Positions 9,337 to 16,968 of a stretch of DNA of 64,000 bases are shown here, piece by piece. The number at the start of each line of letters is the position of its first letter. Within the stretch, counting starts at the first letter, position 1. Source of the stretch: Alloscardovia theropitheci (GTDB lineage: Bacteria > Actinomycetota > Actinomycetes > Actinomycetales > Bifidobacteriaceae); the NCBI RefSeq assembly GCF_004332295.1, contig NZ_RXLP01000017.1:1-64000 (forward strand). The letters run 5' to 3'. A program made the position numbers and the translations under genes. Below the pieces are notes generated by a model, which saw only the letters and a list, made by a program, of their open reading frames with translations, made no database searches and was not told the DNA's origin.

Positions 9337-9447
9337 TTTTACCATCTTTTGGGCAAAACGGGTCACAAATGAGAGCAGAAAGTATCTTTTTAATCCGAAA
9401 TTGGTACCGAAATGCCCAAAAGGTTATAAATATCGAGTCGGGAGGAA
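9337..9447. repeat. Intergenic inverted-repeat element, family I, copy 2
   Basis: The left end is ACCATCTTTTGGGCAAAACG and the right end is GGTACCGAAATGCCCAAAAG. It is a direct repeat of copy 1 at 5545-5655. A fragment of the right end recurs at about 9526-9555 (GTACCGAAATGCCCAAAATG). The rest of the gene-free stretch 9097-9693 shows no gene. Confidence 0.75.
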
Positions 9448-9693
9448 AATTATCGCAGTTAGATAGGTGCAGAAAAATTCGCGCAAATAGCTTTAAGCAG
9501 ATATGCGCATACGTTAGGTGCTAAAGATGTACCGAAATGCCCAAAATGCATATAAAAATCTCCGGCTAGAAAATTAATCCTAGTCGAAGATATTTCTCTC
9601 TTAAGCATTCGTCATCCGAAAGCCTTATCGTTTGTAACCCCGCGCGGAGTTGTAATTGTAAATGCTATGCAAGGTATATTACGCAGTGATGCG

Positions 9694-9783
9694 CTGTTTG
9701 GTATTCATATCACGCAGGGCATCACTGAGTAATGTGAATACCAAACAGTGACGCCCCGTGCGATGTGAAGATCGTACGGGGCG
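9694..9783 (-). terminator. Two hairpins downstream of lacI
   Basis: CGCCCCGTGCGAT (9752-9764) pairs with ATCGTACGGGGCG (9771-9783) with one mismatch, 29 bp past the lacI stop. A second perfect 14-bp inverted repeat follows (CTGTTTGGTATTCA at 9694-9707 and TGAATACCAAACAG at 9735-9748). They probably end the lacI transcript; no long T-run is present. Confidence 0.6.
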
Positions 9784-9812
9784 CTGCCCGCATTGCTACC
9801 AATTGTTATGCA

Positions 9813-10832
9813 TTACGCATGCTTGAGCAGCAAATCGCGGCACAACCCCGTCGAGCCGCGCACGACGAGTTCTGGGTCAAAAGTAACCACGCGATGCTGC
9901 CCGATAAGCGAATCATCGTTCATCATGGCATAGAGTGACGTAACAGCAGAGCGTGCGATGCTTTCGACTGGCTGGCGAAGAGTGGTCAGACCCGGACGAA
10001 TGTATCCGAGCTGCGGCGAATCGTCATAACCGATTACGGAGATATCGTCAGGCACGCGCATTCCTCTAGCATTGAGCGCTTTGATTGCTCCAAGCGCAAG
10101 AGAATCGCTTGCACACAGCAGCGCAGTAACGCCGTTCTCTGCGAGTTTAATTGCTGCATCATGGCCGGATTCGAAACCGTATGTCGTCCAAATGGTGTCA
10201 ACGATTTCGATGTTGTTGTTTTCAGCAAAACGAAGTGCTGCCTGATACTTCATGATAGAAGGGTAGTGGTTTGGGTCGCCCATGAGTAAAGCGACTCGAC
10301 GATGGCCTTGACTCATGAAAAGTTTCATTGCCATATCGCATCCAAGAGCATCATCAGTGCGAACTACAGTGCCCTTGACACTTGAATCTGCTTCGTTAAT
10401 GAAAACTTTTGGAATCCGGCGTTCGTCCAGTAGATTATACATGGAAAAATCGCCGTGACGTGTGTCATAATTTCCAGCGATAAATATGATGCCGTCGATT
10501 TGCCGATTCATTACCATAGTGAGCAATGAGTTTTCCGTTGCACCCCCCAATGTATAGGTGCACAGCAGTGGCAGTACATTACGTTGCGCTAGCTGAGTAA
10601 CAATTGCGGTAGTAAACGCTGGGAAAATCGGATTATTCAGATCAGGAGTAACGAGTGCAACTTCATGCGTTGTAGTGCGCGTTGCCTCGCTTCTTGGCAT
10701 GCCTAAAGATTGCATGGCCTCCATCACAGTTTGACGTGTCTCCTCTGAAACGCCAGGTTTACCGTTAATAACGCGTGATACTGTCGCTTGGCTTACGCCA
10801 ACTTTTTGCGCAATATCTGCAAGTGTTTTCAT
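9813..10832 (-). CDS. LacI-family transcriptional regulator of dextran/isomaltose genes
   Basis: The product has 339 residues. The N-terminal helix-turn-helix is canonical (LADIAQKVGVSQATVSRVIN, about 4-23). A hinge and a periplasmic-binding-protein-like sugar-sensing core from about 58 follow (EVALVTPDLNNPIFPAF), including CASDSLALGAIKALNARGMR and the VIGYDDSPQLGYIRPGLTTL block. It is divergent from the solute-binding protein gene and shares a 377-bp control region with it. Palindromes there and before the GH13 gene are of the size and symmetry expected for LacI operators, so it probably represses the cluster and itself until an isomalto-oligosaccharide or similar ligand binds. The ligand is inferred from the neighbours. 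Confidence 0.9.
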   Translation of the reverse strand: MKTLADIAQKVGVSQATVSRVINGKPGVSEETRQTVMEAMQSLGMPRSEATRTTTHEVALVTPDLNNPIFPAFTTAIVTQLAQRNVLPLLCTYTLGGATENSLLTMVMNRQIDGIIFIAGNYDTRHGDFSMYNLLDERRIPKVFINEADSSVKGTVVRTDDALGCDMAMKLFMSQGHRRVALLMGDPNHYPSIMKYQAALRFAENNNIEIVDTIWTTYGFESGHDAAIKLAENGVTALLCASDSLALGAIKALNARGMRVPDDISVIGYDDSPQLGYIRPGLTTLRQPVESIARSAVTSLYAMMNDDSLIGQHRVVTFDPELVVRGSTGLCRDLLLKHA

Positions 10833-10898
10833 GGGTGCCCTCTCTATTTTCCACGAAAGCGATAATCTTCTACCACCACTCTATACCTTTGCAAAAAG

Positions 10899-10917
10899 TT
10901 ACGCAAATTTTGCGTAA
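10899..10917. promoter_or_regulatory. LacI-type operator 1
   Basis: TTACGCAAATTTTGCGTAA is a perfect 19-bp palindrome around a central base. It lies 67 bp upstream of the lacI start, on the lacI side of the divergent region, so it is suited to autoregulation. A looser pair of arms, TTGCGTT and AACGCAA, is at 10924-10946. Confidence 0.7.
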
Positions 10918-11090
10918 AAAGTTTTGCGTTTAAGATGACAACGCAATATTTATAGTAAGAGTTTGCGTAGTTTGCATAAAGAAACGCCGAAAGAAACGCA
11001 ATTTTCGAAATAATTGTCGTGCCGGAAGCCCAATAATTTAGCGCTTTCTCGTAAACCTTACGAAATTTCTAGAAAATATTTACGTAAAAG

Positions 11091-11120
11091 TTGCGCAAAA
11101 TTTGCGAAATGTGGTATTGT
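11091..11120 (+). promoter_or_regulatory. SBP promoter overlapped by LacI-type operator 2
   Basis: TTGCGCAAAATTTGCGAAA (11091-11109) matches operator 1 at most positions and has a perfect 13-bp core. Its first six bases TTGCGC serve as a plausible -35. TATTGT at 11115-11120 serves as -10 after an 18-bp spacer. Bound repressor would therefore block the -35. A leader of roughly 80 nt would follow, with AAGGAG before the ATG at 11210. Confidence 0.65.
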
Positions 11121-11209
11121 TATTTACATCATAAAAGAAAGAAATGAGGTCGCGGGAGACTGCACGACTTTCTCATTATGGTGTTCAATGATGAAATAAG
11201 GAGAAAATT

Positions 11210-12874
11210 ATGAAGAAGCGTTCTGGCGCTACCGTTGTGATTGCAGCAGGTTGCGTAGCGGTTCTCGGTATGGCTGGTTGCAGCGCAAACGGCGCAAATG
11301 CAACCAAGACGGCAGATGGCAAGCCAATCGTTAAGGTTCAGGTTGTCAAGGATGCCCGTTTGGGTAAGATGGACAAGCTCGGTTGGGTCAAGGACCTCGA
11401 AAAGGCTTGCGATTGCAAGATTCAGTGGCAGGAAACTGCAGCAAATTCTTGGGGTCAAGCAAAGGGTGCACAGCTTGCAGCTGGCGATATTGCTGACGTA
11501 ACCATCGGTGGATACGGCACAAGTGATATTGCTCAATACAGCAGCCTCTTTATGGATTTGACTCCACACTTGAAGGATATGCCAAACCTTTCTAAGGCTT
11601 TCAAGGAAGAGCCATATGGCCAGGTAGTATCTACCCAGGCTGATGGTAAGATTCAGGGCTCGCCAAACATCGCGCCTACCCGTGAATCCAACTCTTCTAA
11701 CCACCTCTTCATTAACAAGACATGGCTTGATAAGCTCGGTCTTCCAGTTCCAACTACTTGGGATGAGTATGAAGCAGCTTTGAAGGCATTCAAGACTGGT
11801 GATCCTAACGGTAACGGCAAGCAGGATGAAATTCCTTTGGATTTGAATGCTGCTGGAACTGATGGATTCGGTATGTTCTCCATGAACGTATTCGTTACTT
11901 CCCTCGGTATTCCTCTGTCTTCCTCAGCTGGCGGAACCATTGGTATGTATGCTAAGGATGGAGTAGTTAAGAACTACTTGCAAGATGAGCGTTGGAAGAC
12001 CACAATTCAGTTCTTGCACCGCTTGTGGGATGATGGCGTAATGTCTAAGGACATCTTCACCCACGATTGGTCACAGTACACTGGTACAGCAAAGAATGAT
12101 CAGAAGACAGCAATCGTTGGATCTTCTATCATGTGGACTCCATCCGATCTCTTCGGCAACGCTTTGGGCGATCAGTACATTACTCTTCCTACATTGAAGG
12201 CTTCTGCAGATCAAACTGAGAAGACAGTATGGACCTTCAATGGTGATGATTTGAAGTATCAGGCAAACAAGGCAGTTGTTAAGGCAAACCCTGCAAATCC
12301 TGAAGCTACTTTGAAGCTTGTAGATGCATTCTACAGCCCAGATATGTCTGTTCAGATGACTTACGGTGAATTCGGTGAATGTGTCAAGAAGAACGGTGAG
12401 AATGATTACACCGTTTTGAAGCCAGCTGATAAGACTAAGAATGCTGGTGACTGGATGTTCAGCCACGCACTCGCTGATGGTGCTCCTGTTTACTTGTCTC
12501 GTTCAATGAAGGTATACAACGAGAACGATGAGAAGGAAACCGGTGTAGGTGTAGTCGATGCAGTTTATGCAGAAAACTATGCAAACATGAACATGAATAC
12601 CGATGTTCTCTACTCGAACATGCCAATTACCCAAAAGCAGCAGGAAACCATTACTGCTAATGCAACTGGTTTGAACCAGATGTCTATGGCAAACTTCGCA
12701 AAGTGGGTTACTGAAGGTGGTGTCGAAAAGGATTGGGACGCATACCAGCAGCAGCTCAAGGACAACAAGCTTGAAGAAGATATCAAGATCCAGCAGGAAA
12801 TCTATGACAGCTACAAGGCTCGCATGGAAAAGCTTGGTGTTGATTTGAATACACTCGTCGGCGCGCAACATTAA
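11210..12874 (+). CDS. Extracellular solute-binding lipoprotein of carbohydrate ABC transporter
   Basis: The product has 554 residues. A lipoprotein signal peptide ends in MAGC with the lipidated Cys at 24. The body is a type 2 periplasmic-binding fold of the large LplA/LipO kind, with the sugar-binding-protein pattern TWDEYEAALKAFKTGDPNGN followed by GKQDEIPLDL. This class works with LplB/YtcP-type permeases, which are encoded 9.4 kb downstream at 22293-24251 without an ATPase of their own. Adjacent dextranases and an alpha-1,6-glucosidase suggest isomalto-oligosaccharides as cargo. The start has AAGGAGAAAATT. Codons are strongly biased (AAG, GGT, TTC), as in a highly expressed gene. The promoter carries a LacI-type operator. 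Confidence 0.88.
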   Translation: MKKRSGATVVIAAGCVAVLGMAGCSANGANATKTADGKPIVKVQVVKDARLGKMDKLGWVKDLEKACDCKIQWQETAANSWGQAKGAQLAAGDIADVTIGGYGTSDIAQYSSLFMDLTPHLKDMPNLSKAFKEEPYGQVVSTQADGKIQGSPNIAPTRESNSSNHLFINKTWLDKLGLPVPTTWDEYEAALKAFKTGDPNGNGKQDEIPLDLNAAGTDGFGMFSMNVFVTSLGIPLSSSAGGTIGMYAKDGVVKNYLQDERWKTTIQFLHRLWDDGVMSKDIFTHDWSQYTGTAKNDQKTAIVGSSIMWTPSDLFGNALGDQYITLPTLKASADQTEKTVWTFNGDDLKYQANKAVVKANPANPEATLKLVDAFYSPDMSVQMTYGEFGECVKKNGENDYTVLKPADKTKNAGDWMFSHALADGAPVYLSRSMKVYNENDEKETGVGVVDAVYAENYANMNMNTDVLYSNMPITQKQQETITANATGLNQMSMANFAKWVTEGGVEKDWDAYQQQLKDNKLEEDIKIQQEIYDSYKARMEKLGVDLNTLVGAQH

Positions 12875-12903
12875 GGAGAGCTTATAGAGACATAAAAACT
12901 ATC

Positions 12904-13011
12904 ACTATTCTTTCTTTCTTAAAATCTCATTAAATGCCATAATCCGACCTAAAAGGCTAGTCGCACATAGATGCTCCTTTACCGCTAGCTCGATAGGAAG
13001 GATTATGGCAT
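12904..13011 (+). promoter_or_regulatory. Conserved leader element A before dextranase 2
   Basis: A 27-bp CT/A-rich block at 12904-12930 is identical to one at 16808-16834. Three bases later a long hairpin begins: ATGCCATAATCC (12934-12945) pairs with GGATTATGGCAT (13000-13011), enclosing 54 nt with smaller possible pairings (GCTAG/CTAGC). It starts 30 bp after the SBP stop and ends 76 bp before the dextranase ATG. It could be an attenuator, a processing site or an intercistronic stabiliser. It does not match a riboswitch class that I know. Confidence 0.6.
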
Positions 13012-13087
13012 AGTTTGAACCATTAAACCTTTAATAATTGTTAATTAATTTTATTCAAGAGAAGAAATGAAACATTGAGGAGTTTCC

Positions 13088-16000
13088 ATGACCGACGTCA
13101 ATGGCAATGATGCCACTAACGGAGTAGAGGACTCAAAGCGTAGGGGAATTATCGTCCTTACCGCTTCTGCAGTAGCTGTAGCAACTCTTGCTGGTACTGC
13201 AATTTGGGGAATTAGCTCTGCTTATCGCGGATCTCATGACAATGAGACAACGACATCGCAAACGCAGAAGACTGAAGCTCAGTCGCAATCGCAGTCATCG
13301 CGTTCAAAACGTACTGCTGATAGTGCAAAAAGAAATCCACAAACTTCTACTCAAACTGAGAAGAAGTCCGATACCTCATCTGAGGCTAAGAAAGATGTAG
13401 CGCAACCAGCACAGAATTCACAGAATCAGGGTTCGCAAAATCAAGGTGCGGCTTCACAAAGCGCTCCTGCTCGCCCACGCACTCGTACACAGATGCGTAA
13501 TTCACGCTCACGTGGTGCAAGCAATTCTAATCCGACTCGTAATACGCCTGCACAGCCTGCTCAGCCATCACGACCAGGCAACAATAATTCTGGCAAGCAG
13601 ACCGTTCCGGTAAATCCGGATAAAACTACTAAGCCAAATCCAAGCAAGCCTGCAGATGAAACTAAGCCACAGCATAACGACTCAGATCAGCCAGTCGTAT
13701 GGGGCTATGGTGCTGATGCTATCAAGGATTCAAAGAATGCATTGAAGGACAACCAAGTTCGTGAATCGCCATTCTATTCTGTCAAGGTAGGAAATGTATC
13801 AAGTGACAAGAAGCTCGATTCATTCACATATCTTTCCATTCCTCGCGGTGGTCTTGGAAAGGTTGGCTATAACGGTACTGATGGTGCTGAATTCGCAGCG
13901 GAAAACGGCTTTACTATGAGCTGGTCTAGCTTCGTGTATTCCAAGGATGTGTGGGTAAATGTTTCTTTGAATACCGGTGCAAAGATTTCAAGTGCTGATG
14001 ATGTAACCATTCGTCCAACTTCTTTGAAGTTTGAAAAGAAGATGGTTGACGATCATACTATCGCTGTAAAAGTACCGTTTAATCAGGGTGGATACCGTTT
14101 CTCAGTAGAATTTGCTTCTGAGCAGACTAAGGTATTTGCTAATGGTGCTGGTGGTGCTGTAACTGAGTTCTCTACAGCTGCAGATAAAGATGATCAGCTC
14201 AAGAATGCGAAGGATTATATCGAAACTGAACCACGCAATTCTATGATGGTGTTCGCTCAGCCAAAGGTTGAAGGAACAGATGAAGGCAAGGCAACGATTC
14301 CTACTGCTCAAGATGGTAAAATGCTTGTGCTTGAGCCTGGCGAATTCCCTAAGACAATTGCTGATGACGTTGAAATCATTTATCTAAAGTCTGGTTCTCA
14401 CTGGATGGGTTCAAAGCGTCAAGCAGAGTTTGGTCCTAGCGTTCGCTGGGTATACTTCGAGCCGGGTGCTTATCTCAAGGGTGCTTTGAAGTTTACTGGT
14501 AATCCAAAGTATACGAACTATAAGCTCACTGGTTATGGTGTATTGTCTACCGAACAGTATGGTTATGAAACTTCTACGACTAATGGTTTCAACCATCGTC
14601 CAGATAAAGATGATCAGTGCTGGAACTCGTGCGTAAAGCCAATGCTCTTTACTTCTGATGCTATTCAGCAAAAGCTTGATCTTCAAGGTTTGACTGTCAA
14701 GGAACCTTCATACCACTCTTATGCTCACTATGCATACGTTCCAAAGGATGCAGAAGAAGCTAAGGTTCGCCCTATGGGTAGCGAAGAAACATTCTCCATG
14801 GATATTCGAAACTACCAGCAGGTGGGTGCATGGTACTGGCAGACCGATGGTCTTGATTTGCATACTGGTTCTACTATGCGAGATACCTTCTTCCACGCAA
14901 ATGATGATGTTATTAAGCTTTATCATGACAATGTAAAGTCTAAGAATGTTGTTATTTGGAAGAATGAGAATGGTCCTATCTTCCAGTGGGGTTGGGTTGG
15001 CCGCAATATTAACAACGTACATGTAGAGAATACGGAAATTATCCACTCTCGTATGTACTGGGGCGGAAATAGCAATATGTGCGTATTCAACTCTGCAGGC
15101 GATCTGTGGGGCGGATCTCACAAGGAAAGCCCTGCGCCTAATTACTGGGTACAGAATATGACATTCAAGAATACTCGCGTTGAAGGTACATTGAACTGTG
15201 GTATTCGTATCGACAATCAGGGTTCCATGAAGAACGTGACAATTGACGGCTTCTATGTCGATGATTGGACAGGACAGCGCCAAGATCTCCAGCAGTCTAC
15301 TTTGAAGATGGCAAAGAGCTGGGATGGCAAGTATGGTACTTTCGGCGATAAGGATACGGCAAACGGTCTTATCATTCGCAACTACTATGTCAAGGGTCAG
15401 GGAATCAGTTTCGCTGATGAAAACTGGCAGGGCGACCAACTCGGACGTCTCGCATTCGATCCTTCTTTGGAAGGGCAATGGACAGTTGGCTATGATGGCG
15501 AGGCAACCGGTAAGAAGCCTGAAATTACTGTCGACAGTCATACGAATGGACAAACTGTTGAATCCCGTGATTTGACCTTGAAGGGTAGTGTCAAGGATGC
15601 AAAGTCCGTCACTATTGATGTCAACGGTAAGGAAGTTCCTGGAAAAGTCAGTGCTGATGGAAAGTTCGAAGCAACTATTCATCTTGATCGAGTCAGCAAC
15701 TCTGTACGCATCTTGGCTCAAAGTGAGACAGGCGTAAAGTCCGCAAAGTACATCGCTTTGACAGCATTCGGCAACAAGATGGGAAGCATTGCAGATGCTA
15801 AGGGTGACGATAATGGTCCAGGATCATACACGTATCCAACTAACGGTGCATTTGCTGAAGGTAACTTCGATATGACCAATTTCGATGCCTATGATGATGG
15901 CGACAGCTACAACTTCGTAACCTCACTGGCGACTGAAATCAATAACCCATGGGGTGGCAACGGCATCTCAACTCAGCAGCTCAATATCTATCTTCGCGAT

Positions 16001-16528
16001 GGAAAGGCAACTGACGATGCTGTAGTACCACTTCGCAAGGGTACACAAACCTACGTTAAGGGCGCATGGAAGTATGCAATCATCGCTGACGGTCGCTACA
16101 ACCCAGGCGTATATGCACCTGATGGAACAAAGGTAGGTGACCTTGAAATCAGTGCTATCGGTAACCGTCTGGCAGTGACAGTTAAGAAGTCAGTTATCAA
16201 GGATATTGATGCTGCTTCTGCACAGTACGAAGTCTCGCTCTACTCTTCTGCTGAAGGCGGAGAAGGTGTTGATAACGTACGCCCAGTGTACTCTGCAGCT
16301 TGCTTCGCGGGAACTGCTGAAGGCTGCACCGGTAGCTGGTTGCACGAGTATCGCTTCGGTGGTGCAAAGGGTGTATACCAAAGCGAAAGCCCATTCATCA
16401 CTGATACCACCGCTTCTAACGCAATCGATATCCTCGTAGGCGATGAGAAGGCTAATGGTACACAGACAGAAATCATGAGTCTCGATAAGGATCAGGTCGT
16501 CGTTCCTTATGTAACGTTGGCCAAGTAA
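13088..16528 (+). CDS. GH49 dextranase, membrane-anchored (paralogue 2)
   Basis: The product has 1146 residues. A hydrophobic anchor is at about 20-43 (IVLTASAVAVATLAGTAIWG). A Gln/Ser/Pro/Arg-rich linker runs to about 200, then the GH49 N-domain (PVVWGYGADAIKD) and the beta-helix catalytic domain. The acidic triad is Asp587 (WQTDG) and Asp606-Asp607 (HANDD), with the canonical spacing. The Ig-like glucodextranase B-type domain and C-terminal domain C (GDDNGPGSYTYP) follow. Compared with paralogue 1 it has a short insertion in the catalytic region (YVPKDAEEAKVRPMGSEETF). A Cys pair near the C-terminus is kept. The gene is preceded by leader element A and has a GAGGAG box. Strong AAG/GGT codon bias, as in the SBP gene, suggests this is the most expressed of the three. 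It should cleave dextran at the cell surface. Confidence 0.9.
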   Translation: MTDVNGNDATNGVEDSKRRGIIVLTASAVAVATLAGTAIWGISSAYRGSHDNETTTSQTQKTEAQSQSQSSRSKRTADSAKRNPQTSTQTEKKSDTSSEAKKDVAQPAQNSQNQGSQNQGAASQSAPARPRTRTQMRNSRSRGASNSNPTRNTPAQPAQPSRPGNNNSGKQTVPVNPDKTTKPNPSKPADETKPQHNDSDQPVVWGYGADAIKDSKNALKDNQVRESPFYSVKVGNVSSDKKLDSFTYLSIPRGGLGKVGYNGTDGAEFAAENGFTMSWSSFVYSKDVWVNVSLNTGAKISSADDVTIRPTSLKFEKKMVDDHTIAVKVPFNQGGYRFSVEFASEQTKVFANGAGGAVTEFSTAADKDDQLKNAKDYIETEPRNSMMVFAQPKVEGTDEGKATIPTAQDGKMLVLEPGEFPKTIADDVEIIYLKSGSHWMGSKRQAEFGPSVRWVYFEPGAYLKGALKFTGNPKYTNYKLTGYGVLSTEQYGYETSTTNGFNHRPDKDDQCWNSCVKPMLFTSDAIQQKLDLQGLTVKEPSYHSYAHYAYVPKDAEEAKVRPMGSEETFSMDIRNYQQVGAWYWQTDGLDLHTGSTMRDTFFHANDDVIKLYHDNVKSKNVVIWKNENGPIFQWGWVGRNINNVHVENTEIIHSRMYWGGNSNMCVFNSAGDLWGGSHKESPAPNYWVQNMTFKNTRVEGTLNCGIRIDNQGSMKNVTIDGFYVDDWTGQRQDLQQSTLKMAKSWDGKYGTFGDKDTANGLIIRNYYVKGQGISFADENWQGDQLGRLAFDPSLEGQWTVGYDGEATGKKPEITVDSHTNGQTVESRDLTLKGSVKDAKSVTIDVNGKEVPGKVSADGKFEATIHLDRVSNSVRILAQSETGVKSAKYIALTAFGNKMGSIADAKGDDNGPGSYTYPTNGAFAEGNFDMTNFDAYDDGDSYNFVTSLATEINNPWGGNGISTQQLNIYLRDGKATDDAVVPLRKGTQTYVKGAWKYAIIADGRYNPGVYAPDGTKVGDLEISAIGNRLAVTVKKSVIKDIDAASAQYEVSLYSSAEGGEGVDNVRPVYSAACFAGTAEGCTGSWLHEYRFGGAKGVYQSESPFITDTTASNAIDILVGDEKANGTQTEIMSLDKDQVVVPYVTLAK

Positions 16529-16562
16529 GTTTTCCCGAAACGAGAATTCAAGAAATAGACGA

Positions 16563-16603
16563 AGTGTGAGAGTTCTACGAATACTTTTGAGAGCTCTCAC
16601 ACT
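16563..16603 (+). terminator. Hairpin after dextranase 2
   Basis: AGTGTGAGAG (16563-16572) pairs with CTCTCACACT (16594-16603). It starts 35 bp after the stop codon and has no T-run, so it may terminate weakly or protect the 3' end. Confidence 0.55.
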
Positions 16604-16611
16604 CCTGATAG

Positions 16612-16713
16612 TCCGGGTGATAATTCTCAGTTAGCAATTCTAAATCCGTGCTTAGTTACAGGTTTGGAATTGCTAACTCGAGAATGCTTGCATTGAATTA
16701 CAGAATTCCCGGA
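16612..16713 (+). other. Nested inverted repeats, possible structured RNA
   Basis: The outer arms TCCGGG (16612-16617) and CCCGGA (16708-16713) enclose a long inner stem. In that stem ATTCTC plus AGTTAGCAATTC (16623-16640) pairs with GAATTGCTAACT plus GAGAAT (16667-16685), with one bulged base. The region between dextranase genes 2 and 3 is otherwise gene-free. Confidence 0.45.
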
Positions 16714-16807
16714 TTGTATAACTTATTAAAACTTTATACATACATAGCTTTCATAGATTTATCCGTTAAAGCATAGAAGAGAAAGGACTTGATAACTAGC
16801 ACACTAA

Positions 16808-16898
16808 ACTATTCTTTCTTTCTTAAAATCTCATAATATGCCATAACTCAATCCGTAAAGAGAAACATCGAAGTGACTCTTACGGAGGGTTATGGCAT
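16808..16898 (+). promoter_or_regulatory. Conserved leader element B before dextranase 3
   Basis: The same 27-bp block as element A is at 16808-16834. The hairpin after it has different inner sequence but equivalent outer arms: ATGCCATAAC (16838-16847) and GTTATGGCAT (16889-16898). Inner arms TCCGTA (16852-16857) and TACGGA (16881-16886) add to the stem. ATTAATTTTTTG follows the right arm, so it looks terminator-like. The distal part of both leaders is also alike (CAAGAGAA, then GGAGTTTC just before the ATG). Confidence 0.6.
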
Positions 16899-16968
16899 TA
16901 ATTTTTTGAGGTCATGAGAAAGAATGATTTATTCATACAAGAGAAAAATTGAAAACAAGGGAGTTTCA

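Noticed and set aside
14708-15721. 337-codon open frame on the minus strand inside dextranase 2, and similar long antisense frames in dextranases 1 and 3
   Set aside because: They mirror the strongly biased codon pattern of the GH49 genes, have no ribosome site, recur at equivalent places in the paralogues, and resemble no protein family.
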